Source: Planctomycetota bacterium
Lineage (GTDB): Bacteria; Planctomycetota; UBA1135; GCA-002686595
Assembly (NCBI GenBank): GCA_028278425.1
Contig: JANQEJ010000345.1
Location: forward strand, 1 to 64,000
DNA: 64,000 nucleotides
Direction: 5' to 3'
The notes beneath the pieces are model-generated. The model was not told where the DNA came from. It ran no database searches and was given only the letters and a program-made list of their open reading frames with translations. Shown here piece by piece: positions 8,717 through 17,247 of the stretch (position 1 is its first letter; every line of letters starts with the position of its first letter). The translations under genes and the position numbers were made by a program.

Positions 8717-10513
8717 TCAGCGGCCCTCTTCGGGAACCCCGCCCGCCGCGTCGAGCTCTCGAATGAGGCGCAGGTGCTCTTGTACGCTTGCCACCGTGCC
8801 GCTGACGAGCAGCCCCCCGTCTCCACCGGCCGCAACGAGCCGGCTCGCGTCGCGGCCGCCCGCTTGCGCCAGGTCGCGCAGTCGGCGCGAGGCGAGCATC
8901 GCGTCCATGTTCTCGAGCGGCTGGTAGACCGTCACCATCAAGCTGACGGAATCCTCCAGCTCCTCCAACGTCTCGAGCGTGACCAGGCGCGGCCAGCTCA
9001 CCGCAGGCCGCGACGCCATCCTGACGGCGAAGAGCGACGGATCCGCGGCGCGGATGGCCGTCGTCGTCGCGCCGTTCGCGCACAGGATCTCCTCGACCAG
9101 TCTGTGGCTCGACGCCGCGTCGACGCGGTGCGGCGTGCTGATCTGCGCGCGCGCCTTTGCGAGGGCATCCGCCGCTTCCGCCGTCAGGGAGACGTTGCGC
9201 CCGCTCGCTTTCGCGTAGGCCGCGAGCACGTCGAGGACGGTCGGCGCGGATCGGTCTTCCGGTTCCGGGATGACAAAGTCGACGCCCGCTGCAACGCTCG
9301 GGGCCGCACGCGGATAGTCGCTCACCTCCCGGCCCGCCGCCGCGTCCAACGTCAAGAAGGTCTGGGCCATCTCCGCGAGCGCGCCGCCGGAGGCCGAGAG
9401 CCAGAGGTCGTGCTCGCCGCCCGCGATGAGCGACGCGGTCCTGGTATCGGTGAGCAGCGTCCGCAGCGACGTCGAGAGCCGCCGCACGTCGGTGTTCGGA
9501 AGCGACAGAGTCGTCGAGAAGAACACCGCGGGATGCTCGACGACGAGCTCAGCGGAATCGACGGGGTCGGATAGGAACAGCGGCGCAGGCCTGAACGCCG
9601 TCGATCCGGGATGGAACACCGCGATCAGGTGGACGGGCTCCGCGGTCATGACGCTCAGCAGGAAGCCCTGGTTGCAGAGGAGTCCCTCGACGAAGCTGTG
9701 GACCGCCGGCGCTGAAACGTCAACGCTCCGGAGCAGTCCGGTCGGCGCCGCCGCGAGCTTCTCCCGCACCGCCGGGCCGGCGTGAAGCTGGATGCCGGTG
9801 ACGGCCGCGTAGGAGGCGAGCACTTCGAGCAGCGAAGCCTCCGCCGCGATCGTCATCCTCGAGGACGCCGCCGGGAAGGCCGCCTCCCAGTCGGAGCTCG
9901 CGGCGGGCGGGCTCCCGTCGATCCAGCGCAGCAATCGCTCCATCCTGGCCACACTTCCCGCCGGTCCTTGCAGGGACACCGAGCGGTCTCCGGTCACCCG
10001 GAGGAAGAGGGACTGCGGGCCTCCGAAGAGAGTTCGGAAGGAGGTCACGGCTTGCCGGACCTCGAGCTCTTCGAAGTGCAGCTCGGCTTCGATCAGCCGA
10101 GCGTGCCGGTCGGCGAAGTCCGCCGGTCGTTCCACCCGGGCGAAGAGCTGCCCGTCGCCGCTGCGGTGATCCGGCGCGTGGACCGCGACGAAATCCTCGT
10201 CGGCCGAGAGCGAGAAGCCGTTGATCGCGAGCAGGGCTTGAACGAAGGCGTTGACGCCTTCCGCCGGAACCTCGGCGTCGCGAAGCAGCCCGGACGGCGT
10301 GTTCCCCAGCATTCGCTCCGCGTCGGGGGAAACGACCAAGGGACGCCCGAGGAGCGTCGCGTATTCCTTCGCAATGTGAAGGAGATCGGCCTGCGCGGCG
10401 TGCAGCCCGCCGCGAACGACGATTCCGTCGTTCGGCTCTTCGAGGGGCGCGAACTGCGCGTGGAGGCGCGGCGAGAGAGCGAGAGCAAGGACAAGGATGG
10501 GAAGTGACTTCAT
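8717..10513 (-). CDS. Secreted protein with repeated secretin-N-domain-like modules
   Basis: 598 residues with a signal peptide ending near LHAQ (residue 20). At least three related blocks follow. Each has a small helical part ending in a similar phrase: GLLRDAEVPAEGVNAFVQA, GLLRSVDVSAPAVHSFVEGL, and STPHRVDAASSHRLVEEIL. Two blocks end in strings typical of secretin N-domains (VARMERLLRWIDG and VASVQEHLRLIRELD). No C-terminal secretin pore domain is present, so this is not a GspD or PilQ. It may be a periplasmic scaffold or a diverged remnant. It lies 92 nt downstream of the nucleotide cyclase and may be cotranscribed. Function unknown. Confidence 0.65.
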   Translation of the reverse strand: MKSLPILVLALALSPRLHAQFAPLEEPNDGIVVRGGLHAAQADLLHIAKEYATLLGRPLVVSPDAERMLGNTPSGLLRDAEVPAEGVNAFVQALLAINGFSLSADEDFVAVHAPDHRSGDGQLFARVERPADFADRHARLIEAELHFEELEVRQAVTSFRTLFGGPQSLFLRVTGDRSVSLQGPAGSVARMERLLRWIDGSPPAASSDWEAAFPAASSRMTIAAEASLLEVLASYAAVTGIQLHAGPAVREKLAAAPTGLLRSVDVSAPAVHSFVEGLLCNQGFLLSVMTAEPVHLIAVFHPGSTAFRPAPLFLSDPVDSAELVVEHPAVFFSTTLSLPNTDVRRLSTSLRTLLTDTRTASLIAGGEHDLWLSASGGALAEMAQTFLTLDAAAGREVSDYPRAAPSVAAGVDFVIPEPEDRSAPTVLDVLAAYAKASGRNVSLTAEAADALAKARAQISTPHRVDAASSHRLVEEILCANGATTTAIRAADPSLFAVRMASRPAVSWPRLVTLETLEELEDSVSLMVTVYQPLENMDAMLASRRLRDLAQAGGRDASRLVAAGGDGGLLVSGTVASVQEHLRLIRELDAAGGVPEEGR

Positions 10514-10605
10514 GCGCCTCCGACGACGTCGATCCGGTCTTCTTTCCGCTTTGGCGGAATCCGAGCGCGTCGATCGCCCGCGAGCCAGGCGCCGGCGGAC
10601 GGGGA

Positions 10606-11847
10606 CTACGCGTGCTGCGGGGATTCGTGCTCGGCCTGATCGAACGTCCAGGCGCGGATGCGCCCCACGTTCTTCGCGTCGACCGGCGGCGTCTCGGCGA
10701 AGAGCGAACGCGCTTCGCGCGGAAGACCCTGATAGACGCCGTTGCTCGCGACGATCTGCCCCGAGGTGGCCACGTTCGAAAGCCGCGCCGCGATGTTGAT
10801 GGTGTCGCCGACCGCTCCGACGTGCGTGCGGCTGAACGGCCGCAGCGACAGGAGGTCCAGATCCCCCAGAGCCATGCCGGCGTGCGCGCCGCCGGACGGC
10901 TGAACACGGTCGAGCTGGCGCTGCCACTCGTTCGAGATCGAATCCGCGATCATCAGGATCGAGCGCGCCGAGTCGAAGCAACGCGCGATGTCCCCCGGCG
11001 AGGCGGCCGGGATCCCGAAGAAGCCGATCACCGCGTCGCCGAGGAACTGATACAAGAACCCGCCGTCGTTGATGATCTGGTAGCGGGACTTGGCGCAGAA
11101 CGCCTCGAGGCAGTCGCGCATGGTCCTGGATCGCGGCGTGTCCCTCACGAACCCCGAGAAGCCCGTCAGGTCGGCGAACAGCACGGCCACGTTGGAGTAG
11201 CGCTTCGGGGAGAGGATCGCCCGCTTCTCCTCGCCGTGCTCCCGATAGAGCTCGCGCAACCGCCAGTACCCGAAGTGCCAAAGGAGCGTGGAGTCGAGCG
11301 GCTCGTTCCTGTGCGCGTCGCCGAAGGCGTGCGCCCCCTTGGCGCGGTCCATGGCCTGGCGGAGCTGCCGCACGGTGTGGGGCGCGAGCTCGGCAACGTC
11401 TATCCCGAAGTGGTCCTGGAGCGAAGCCAGGATCCTGGCCTCGTCCCAGATCTCGAGCTCCCAATCCGCCGACAGGATGCTCTCGATCCGCTCCTCGAGC
11501 GATTCGCCGCCCGCGTCCGGGACCTTGTCGACGACCACGACGAGCTTCGACACCGAGGCGAGCAGCTCGTTCGGCTGGGAGTACTTTCGCTCGATGCTAT
11601 CGAGGATGCGATCGAGAGAGTAGCCGTAGTCCATCTCGACCAGGTAGCTCGTGCGCCCCGGCACCTCGATCAGGTTGTCGACATAGGCCGTCGGCCCGAG
11701 CGCCACCTCCTGCCGGATCCGCACGTCCCCGGGTCCGATGCCGTAGTCCTCGGCGTGAGCGAACCGGCAGATGTTGCAGACCAGCTCCTCGAGGAAGAGG
11801 CGGAGCTGAAACAAATCGTCCTGAGGAAACACCGAGTCCTTCGTCAC
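10606..11847 (-). CDS. Class III nucleotide cyclase with unusual N-terminal domain
   Basis: 413 residues. The C-terminal half is a class III cyclase domain. Metal-binding aspartates are Asp226 (VLFADLTGF) and Asp271 (FLGDAVIGFFG). The transition-state pair is Asn351 and Arg355 in GDTINIAARL. The position that holds the adenine-selecting Lys in most adenylyl cyclases appears to be Gln267 (YQFLGD), so base specificity is uncertain. Residues 1-170 are not a standard receiver, GAF or HAMP domain. They contain YVDNLIEVPG...YLVEMDYG and KLVVVVDKV, loosely resembling a PD-(D/E)xK core with the Lys changed. Start is GTG 11847 with GGGAG 5 nt upstream. No obvious cyclic-nucleotide effector adjoins it. 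Confidence 0.85.
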   Translation of the reverse strand: MTKDSVFPQDDLFQLRLFLEELVCNICRFAHAEDYGIGPGDVRIRQEVALGPTAYVDNLIEVPGRTSYLVEMDYGYSLDRILDSIERKYSQPNELLASVSKLVVVVDKVPDAGGESLEERIESILSADWELEIWDEARILASLQDHFGIDVAELAPHTVRQLRQAMDRAKGAHAFGDAHRNEPLDSTLLWHFGYWRLRELYREHGEEKRAILSPKRYSNVAVLFADLTGFSGFVRDTPRSRTMRDCLEAFCAKSRYQIINDGGFLYQFLGDAVIGFFGIPAASPGDIARCFDSARSILMIADSISNEWQRQLDRVQPSGGAHAGMALGDLDLLSLRPFSRTHVGAVGDTINIAARLSNVATSGQIVASNGVYQGLPREARSLFAETPPVDAKNVGRIRAWTFDQAEHESPQHA

Positions 11848-11868
11848 ATGAGCTCCCTTCGGCCTGGG

Positions 11869-11874
11869 ATTCTA
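11869..11874 (-). promoter_or_regulatory. -10 hexamer (TAGAAT) upstream of the cyclase gene
   Basis: TAGAAT on the minus strand would give a short leader of about 15 nt that holds the GGGAG ribosome binding site before GTG 11847. This unit is led by a Shine-Dalgarno, unlike the leaderless set. Confidence 0.45.
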
Positions 11875-11881
11875 GTCGCGC

Positions 11882-11898
11882 CGCCCCCTCGGGGGGCG
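11882..11898 (-). terminator. GC hairpin between methyltransferase fusion and cyclase genes
   Basis: Seven-base-pair stem (CGCCCCC / GGGGGCG) with a 3-nt loop in the 134-nt gap after the stop at 11982. No T-run follows, so it may be a Rho-type or attenuating structure rather than a classic terminator. Confidence 0.35.
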
Positions 11899-11981
11899 AC
11901 ATCCTTGGCGGGCTTGCGCTCACCGAGCGGCTCTCGAGCCCTGGGGAGGCTCCGTCAAGCTCTTCTGATCGCGCTGCTTCC

Positions 11982-13289
11982 TCACGGCACGTTCTCCTTC
12001 GCAAGCTGGGCGGGCACGGCGCACCGCCGCGGAACAAGCCGCGGGCCGAAGCCGACCGCGTCGGCGAGGTTCTGCGCGAGCCAGACCACGCCCGGCAGGC
12101 GCAGCGTCCAGCCGGCGAGCGCCCAGCCGAGGTGAACGTGCTCGAGCGCCCGCGCAAGGGCGCGGACGCCGTCGACCTCCGGCGCGCCGGGGGCAGCGTA
12201 CGTAAGCCGCGCCAGGTCGCGCGTCGGGTGGTCCTCCGCGGCGACGATTTCGAGCCCGCGCGGCCGGCGGCGCTCCAGCCAACGGCGCAGCTCCGAGCAG
12301 ACGCCGCAGGTCTCGGCCACGTAGAGACGCGGCCGGACGGCGGAAGGCGCGAAGCGCGGGCGCCACGTCGGGACCCAGCTCCGCACGGCGCGGCGGTACT
12401 CGTCCCAGGCCTCGCCGAAGCGCTCGCGCATGTGCAGGTTCTCGTGCCACGCCGCGATCCCCGCGCTGTAGATGAAGCACATCCCGCCCGCGGCGGCGAC
12501 CCACGGGCTCCGCAGCACGACGCCCCACGCGGTGAGCGCGACGGTCATCGAGAGCTGCATCGGGTTGGCGACGTAGGCGTACACGCCGCTCGTGACGAGC
12601 CTCCGCGGCGGATCGTAGGGCAGCGGCGTTCCGTCGCCGCGCTCGGCGAACTCGAGCGCCGCGGTCAACCCGAAGAGAACCGGGACGAACAGGAGCTGGA
12701 GGAGAATCGAAGCCCACTCGGCCGACAAGTCGGTCAGCGCATTCCAACCGCCCCCGGTGTTCTCGAGGATGACGGTGGTGACGAGGAGCATCGTGCCCAG
12801 AAAGCCCGCGATCTGGAGCGCCACGCGTCCGCGCAGATGTGTCTGCTCCGCCGTCCAGCGCCCGAGGAGCTGCGCGGGGATCAAGCTGAGCAAGACGGCG
12901 GCCGCTTCGCCGCCCAGCCAGTGAGGCCCGAGGACGAGCACGGGCTCGCACGCGGGCATCCAAAGGACGTCCATCGCCACCGCGAGAGCGACCAGCACCG
13001 CGAGCGGCAGGCGCCGGAAGACAAGGACCGGCAACGCGCCCCACAGGAGCGCCCAGCCGAGGTACAGGTCGACCGGCATGCCGAGCAGAATCCCGCCGCG
13101 CGCGTCGAACATCCACCAGGCGAAGAACATCGCGAGAAGCTGCACGACGAGCAGCGCGGGCAGGTTCCACAGCGTCGCGAGCAGCGCGCCGGCGAAGACC
13201 TGCCGCGAGGGACGGCGGACGGCGCACGCGACGCCGACGGCCGCCATCGGGACGTAGAGTCCCAACGCGCGGACGAGGAGCGGGTCCAT
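11982..13289 (-). CDS. ICMT-like membrane methyltransferase fused to a DCC/thioredoxin-like domain
   Basis: 435 residues. Residues 1-300 hold about eight or nine membrane helices. The last of these carries the isoprenylcysteine/phospholipid methyltransferase signature: LVTSGVYAYVANPMQLS, then an acidic and basic pair near WHENLHMRERFGEAWDEYRR. Residues about 320-435 are soluble and start YVAETCGVCSELRRWLERR, a CxxC placed as in thioredoxin-fold or DCC (DUF393) proteins. The reading is a membrane methyltransferase with a thiol-redox or glutaredoxin-like tail; substrate unknown. It begins one base after the stop of the SRPBCC gene, so the two are translationally coupled. Confidence 0.72.
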   Translation of the reverse strand: MDPLLVRALGLYVPMAAVGVACAVRRPSRQVFAGALLATLWNLPALLVVQLLAMFFAWWMFDARGGILLGMPVDLYLGWALLWGALPVLVFRRLPLAVLVALAVAMDVLWMPACEPVLVLGPHWLGGEAAAVLLSLIPAQLLGRWTAEQTHLRGRVALQIAGFLGTMLLVTTVILENTGGGWNALTDLSAEWASILLQLLFVPVLFGLTAALEFAERGDGTPLPYDPPRRLVTSGVYAYVANPMQLSMTVALTAWGVVLRSPWVAAAGGMCFIYSAGIAAWHENLHMRERFGEAWDEYRRAVRSWVPTWRPRFAPSAVRPRLYVAETCGVCSELRRWLERRRPRGLEIVAAEDHPTRDLARLTYAAPGAPEVDGVRALARALEHVHLGWALAGWTLRLPGVVWLAQNLADAVGFGPRLVPRRCAVPAQLAKENVP

Positions 13290-13290
13290 C

Positions 13291-14208
13291 TCAGCCCTCC
13301 CCGCGCTCGCTCACGAGCGAGTCGATCAGGTAACGGCCAGCGAGCCCCACCGCGTACCGCTCGATCGGACGGAAGTACCAGGCCGGGTCGAGCAGCCGGT
13401 CGTACCGCAGCGTGCAGCGCACCTCGGTGCGGCCCGGCGCGATCTCGGTCCACTCCATCCGCGCCTCGCGCCAGTCCAGCCAGTGGGCCACGTGGCTCGT
13501 GTCCTCGCGGGCGCGCCAGATCATCAGGCCCGGCCGCCGCTCAACCAGCTCGAGCACGAGGTCGCCCGGCTCGCCCTCGCCGCCCGCGAAACGGACGGTG
13601 ATGCGGTCGCCGACCGCCGCGGACGCGCCGCGCACCTCGACCGGACGCGGGAAGCCGAGTTGCAGGAAGAAGGGGAGCTCGCCCTCGAACGCGGGCGCCT
13701 GCGCGAGCGAGTCGTAGACCTCGTCCGCGCCGGCGGACACGGTGCGCTCGACGGTCACCGACTCCCTGCGCTCGAAGGACAGCGCCTCGTGCGTTCCCTC
13801 CAGGCTGAGCGGAAGGAACGGCACGAGCAGAAGCGCCGAGCCCCTGCGTCGGTCAACCGCGGCGAGGTCGAGCGAGATCCCGATCGCGATCCCGATCAGG
13901 TACGCCAGCGGCGCGGCCATGAGGATGCAGATGAAGCCCTCCCCCAGAAAGACTCCCGACATCCCGAGCGCGATCGTGATCCCGATCACGATGTTGCCCG
14001 TGGCCGTGCCCGTGCGGGGAATCCACGCGAAGGCGATCGCGAGGGCGGCGGGCAGCCCGATGAAGAGCGCCGCCGATTGCTCGAGCCGGCCGGCCACCAG
14101 GAGGCGATAGGCACACGCAAAGCCCACCAGGACCAGGGTGAAGCCCGTGATGGAAAGGCGGGCGGTGAGCACGCGACGCTTGGCTTGACGGTCGAGGGAA
14201 GCGCTCAT
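13291..14208 (-). CDS. Membrane protein with C-terminal SRPBCC (polyketide cyclase/dehydrase-like) domain
   Basis: 305 residues. Four hydrophobic helices lie within residues 15-135. Residues 150-300 read as an SRPBCC ligand-binding domain: ESVTVERTVSAGADEVYDSL, a central variable region, then WTEIAPGRTEVRCTLRYDRLLDP and a C-terminal helix. SRPBCC domains bind hydrophobic ligands; this one probably faces the cytoplasm. CGGAG lies 7 nt before ATG. Its stop is separated by one base from the start of the methyltransferase fusion, so the two products probably act together on a lipid or membrane substrate. That role is inference from coupling only. Confidence 0.7.
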   Translation of the reverse strand: MSASLDRQAKRRVLTARLSITGFTLVLVGFACAYRLLVAGRLEQSAALFIGLPAALAIAFAWIPRTGTATGNIVIGITIALGMSGVFLGEGFICILMAAPLAYLIGIAIGISLDLAAVDRRRGSALLLVPFLPLSLEGTHEALSFERRESVTVERTVSAGADEVYDSLAQAPAFEGELPFFLQLGFPRPVEVRGASAAVGDRITVRFAGGEGEPGDLVLELVERRPGLMIWRAREDTSHVAHWLDWREARMEWTEIAPGRTEVRCTLRYDRLLDPAWYFRPIERYAVGLAGRYLIDSLVSERGEG

Positions 14209-14283
14209 GGCTGTCTCCGTTCCCGAGGCGGCAGAGGAGGGCGGGGCCCACGCGGTCCCGCGGTCGCCCTCGGGTACAGAGAA

Positions 14284-14311
14284 GCCGGGAGAGAGTTCCG
14301 CGGCTCCCGGC
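14284..14311 (-). terminator. Hairpin just after the kinase stop codon
   Basis: Eight-base-pair perfect stem (GCCGGGAG / CTCCCGGC) with a 12-nt loop, starting 5 nt after the kinase stop and followed on the minus strand by TTCTCTGT. Probably ends or attenuates the sigma-kinase transcript before the SRPBCC gene. Confidence 0.5.
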
Positions 14312-14316
14312 GGGAA

Positions 14317-15774
14317 TCAGGGTTCCCAGTCGCGGATGTACGTGAAGAGGTGGTGAATGGGCGCGACCAGGGCGACGGCGAACCCGGCCCAGAGCCTCCA
14401 TTCGCGCCGCAACGGCTGGCCGACCCGCCAGACCTTGACGACCGCGACCCACGTGAGGAACAGAACGACCGTCAGGAAGGCGCCCCCGAGGATCGGCAAG
14501 TAGCTCAAGGCGGGCGGCCGGCCGCCCGATTCGAGCAGCAACTTCACGAGGTAGAGGGCGACGCTCCCCCAGCCGAGCCAGAAGACCCAGCGCACCTCGG
14601 GGATCTTCGCCGCGGCGGCCGCGCCCGGGACGACGCCGGCGCGACGCCAGTGCCGTCGCAACCAGCCGTAGACGCCAAAGGCGACGGAGAAGGCGAAGAG
14701 GGCGCCGAGGAAGGGGACCGTCTCGAAGCGGGCGTAGGAGACGAGCGTGCCGTCCGGGCGCTTGTTGGTGAACATCGTCAGCGGCTCGAGGTCCTCCGGG
14801 TCGACCTCGCGCGGGAGCAGGGACCGATACACCGCGTAGATCGCAATCGCGCTCGCGGTGGAGAAGAGCAGCGCCATCGCACGGATCCAGATGATCTCCT
14901 CGCTCGGGAGATCCTCGGAGACCGGCCGAAGGACCGTTGCCTCCTCGCGCCGCTCGAGGCTCTCCTTGTGCGCGCGCACGGTCGGAAAGCGGTCGTCGGG
15001 GTCCCACGCGAGCGCGCGCCGCACGATCGGGTCGACGTCCGGGCTCAACGAAGGGAAGTCGCCGACCGGCGGCTCCCCCGTCGCCATCTCGTAGAGCACG
15101 ACGCCGATCGAGTAGACGTCCGTCCGCTCGTCGGTGCGCTTGCCGGACAGCGCCTCGGGCGACATGTAGCGCGGCGTCCCGAGAATCATCTCCGGCTGCG
15201 TGAGCGTCGCCTCGCGGCCGGTCGGGTCGAGGATGCGCGCCAACCCGAAGTCGGTCAGCTTCAGGGCGCCCTCGCCGTCGATCAGGATGTTGCGCGGCTT
15301 GATGTCGCGGTGGAGGACGCCGTGCTCGTGCGCGTAGGCGACCGCCTCGCAGATCTCCACGGCGAGCGCGACGGCGCGCTCCTCGCCGACGGGCAGGAGA
15401 TCCTGAAGCGTCCCGCCGTCGACGTACTCCATGACGATGTACGTCTGCTCGTCGTGCTCGCCCACGCCGTGGATCGTGACGATGTGCGGGTGATTCAGCC
15501 GCGCGAGCGCGCGCGCTTCGCGGTCGAAGCGCGCGCGGACCCGCTGGTCCTGCGAGAGGTCGAGCGAGACGAACTTGATCGCGACGGTGCGGCCCAGCCG
15601 CTGATCGCGCGCCTTGTAGACCGTGCCCATCCCGCCGCAGCCGATCTCGTCGCCGAGCTCGAGGTGCTCGCCGACCATCACCGGCGGGAGCTCGTCCTGG
15701 AGCATGCAGATCGGGCAGGCGCCGAAGCGCTCGAGGGAAACCGTCGCCCCGCACTTCGGACAGGCTTCGCTCAC
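14317..15774 (-). CDS. Serine/threonine protein kinase with N-terminal zinc ribbon and C-terminal membrane helices
   Basis: 485 residues. A short zinc ribbon (CPKCG ... CPICM, residues 5-23) precedes a Hanks-type kinase domain: IGCGGMGTVYKA loop, VAIKFV lysine, HRDIKPRNILI catalytic loop, DFGLA, and GTPRYMSPEAL. About five hydrophobic segments occupy residues 295-475, with a loop outside the kinase. The GTG start overlaps the stop of the sigma factor gene by 4 nt (GTGA), so the two are made together. Sigma/kinase pairs of this kind are a recognised planctomycete ECF arrangement, in which the kinase is thought to control the sigma factor by phosphorylation. Confidence 0.93.
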   Translation of the reverse strand: MSEACPKCGATVSLERFGACPICMLQDELPPVMVGEHLELGDEIGCGGMGTVYKARDQRLGRTVAIKFVSLDLSQDQRVRARFDREARALARLNHPHIVTIHGVGEHDEQTYIVMEYVDGGTLQDLLPVGEERAVALAVEICEAVAYAHEHGVLHRDIKPRNILIDGEGALKLTDFGLARILDPTGREATLTQPEMILGTPRYMSPEALSGKRTDERTDVYSIGVVLYEMATGEPPVGDFPSLSPDVDPIVRRALAWDPDDRFPTVRAHKESLERREEATVLRPVSEDLPSEEIIWIRAMALLFSTASAIAIYAVYRSLLPREVDPEDLEPLTMFTNKRPDGTLVSYARFETVPFLGALFAFSVAFGVYGWLRRHWRRAGVVPGAAAAAKIPEVRWVFWLGWGSVALYLVKLLLESGGRPPALSYLPILGGAFLTVVLFLTWVAVVKVWRVGQPLRREWRLWAGFAVALVAPIHHLFTYIRDWEP

Positions 15775-16493
15775 GTTCTGAGGCTACTCAAGAGGTGTCC
15801 GATCTCCGCGTCGATCTCCGCCGGATCCGTCACCGTCGCCGCCACCTCCTCGCGCAGGAGCGCCGCGTAGCGCGCGCGCGTCCGGTGCAGGAAGGACTTG
15901 AGCTGCGGCTCGCTCATCCCGAAGCGTTCCGCGGCCTCGGCGTAGGTGGGCTTCTCCGCCTCCCAGAAGAAAACGCGGACGAGCTCGAAGGGTCCGCGCC
16001 GGGTGCCGTCTTGGAACTCGGCTTCGAGCCGCCGCATCGCGCGCTCGAGCACGCTGAGCGCCCACTCGCGCTCCAGCGCGTCCTCGGGACTCCGGTCCGT
16101 CGCTCCGAGCTGGGTCTCCGCCGCCTCGAAGTCCAGCGAAGCCGGCTGCGCTCCCCCACCGCGCCGCACCGCGCCGCGGCGCTGCCACTCGTTGGTCAGG
16201 AAGTTCTGCAACGCCGTGCGGAGGTACGACCGCAGCCGCCCCCGCGCGGGATCGAGCTGCTCGAGGAAGTCGCGCTCGACCAAGCGCGCGAAGAACGCCT
16301 GTACGAGGTCCTTCGCGTCTTCGACGTCGACGCCCTTGCGCCGGACGAAGAAGTAGAGCGGCTTCCAGTACGCCTCGCAGAGGTAGTCGAGCCCCTGCAC
16401 GCGGCTCGCGTCGCTCTCCGTCGCGTCGAGGATGCGCGACCAGTGCGTGTGGGGAAAAGCGGGCGCTCCGCCGATGCGCGTCTCGGACCGCAC
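15771..16493 (-). CDS. ECF-type RNA polymerase sigma factor linked to a Ser/Thr kinase
   Basis: 240 residues. Region 2 is seen in LDYLCEAYWKPLYFFVRRKG, EDAKDLVQAFFARLV and LRSYLRTALQNFLTNEWQ. Region 4 is seen near the C-terminus in TYAEAAERFGMSEPQLKSFL, followed by HRTRARYAALLREE. This matches sigma factors that pair with cytoplasmic kinases in planctomycetes and lack a cognate anti-sigma gene. GTG 16493 follows a TAGACT hexamer by 6 nt and has no Shine-Dalgarno. The kinase begins inside its stop codon. Confidence 0.92.
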   Translation of the reverse strand: MRSETRIGGAPAFPHTHWSRILDATESDASRVQGLDYLCEAYWKPLYFFVRRKGVDVEDAKDLVQAFFARLVERDFLEQLDPARGRLRSYLRTALQNFLTNEWQRRGAVRRGGGAQPASLDFEAAETQLGATDRSPEDALEREWALSVLERAMRRLEAEFQDGTRRGPFELVRVFFWEAEKPTYAEAAERFGMSEPQLKSFLHRTRARYAALLREEVAATVTDPAEIDAEIGHLLSSLRT

Positions 16494-16499
16494 GCGGGG

Positions 16500-16505
16500 A
16501 GTCTA
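16500..16505 (-). promoter_or_regulatory. -10 hexamer (TAGACT) 6 nt before GTG 16493
   Basis: Minus-strand TAGACT precedes the sigma factor start by 6 nt without a ribosome binding site, matching the leaderless pattern seen elsewhere in the window. Confidence 0.55.
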
Positions 16506-16539
16506 GCGTCTGGTCGCCGAAAGGCGCTCGTCTCCCCGG

Positions 16540-17247
16540 TTACCGACGGGGTGTGACCTCGTCCCTCGTCCGCACGAACTTGTACCCCGCACCACGCACG
16601 GTGCGGATGTACGTCGGCTTCGTCCGGTCGGGCTCGAGCTTCGACCGCAGCCACGTCACGTGTACGTCCACCGTCCGCGTGCGCGGCGGGCGCTGGAAGC
16701 CCCAGACCGCGCGCAGGAGATCCTCGCGGGAAGCGACCTCGCCTTCGCGCTCGATCAGGTAGCACAGAAGCTGGTACTCGAGCGCGGCGAGCTCGACCGG
16801 CTCGCCCGCGCGGCGGACCTCCATCCCGCGCAGATCCACCTCGACGTCGCCGAAGCGGACCACGTCGTTCGTTGCCGGGGCGCGCCGCAGCAACGCCTCC
16901 ATCCGCGCGAGCAGCTCGTCGGGGTCGAACGGCTTGACGAGATAGTCGTCGGCGCCGAGCCGTAGGCCGGCGACGCGATCGCGCACCTCGCCGCGCGCCG
17001 TCAGCATCAGGATCGGCGCGCGCAGCCCGCGCCGGCGCAGGCGGCGGCACACCTCGAAACCGTCGATCCCCGGGAGCATGACGTCGAGCAGCACCAGGTC
17101 GACGTTGGGTTCTCCGACAGCGCGGACAAGTCCGGCCTCGCCGTCGGTCGCGGCCTCGAAGGCATAGCCGGCGGCGCGCAGCCGGTCGCCGAGAGTGAGC
17201 ACGAGACCGGGCTCGTCCTCGATCAGGAGCACGCGGCGCGAGGTCAC
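16540..17247 (-). CDS. OmpR/PhoB-family response regulator
   Basis: 235 residues. The receiver domain has phospho-acceptor Asp55 (LVLLDVMLPG), the acidic pair E10-D11, and Lys105 in DYLVKPF. The C-terminal winged helix ends in RTVDVHVTWLRSKLEPDR and YIRTVRGAGYKF, a typical OmpR/PhoB DNA-binding domain. The GTG start overlaps the stop of the histidine kinase gene by 4 nt, so the pair is one translational unit. Target genes cannot be told; 46 nt separate its stop from the sigma factor gene downstream. Confidence 0.96.
   Translation of the reverse strand: MTSRRVLLIEDEPGLVLTLGDRLRAAGYAFEAATDGEAGLVRAVGEPNVDLVLLDVMLPGIDGFEVCRRLRRRGLRAPILMLTARGEVRDRVAGLRLGADDYLVKPFDPDELLARMEALLRRAPATNDVVRFGDVEVDLRGMEVRRAGEPVELAALEYQLLCYLIEREGEVASREDLLRAVWGFQRPPRTRTVDVHVTWLRSKLEPDRTKPTYIRTVRGAGYKFVRTRDEVTPRR

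Noticed and set aside
10606-11847. Pycsar defence system
   Set aside because: A cyclase alone is not enough. Neighbouring genes are a secretin-N-like protein and a membrane methyltransferase, not TIR or membrane effectors with a nucleotide-binding domain.
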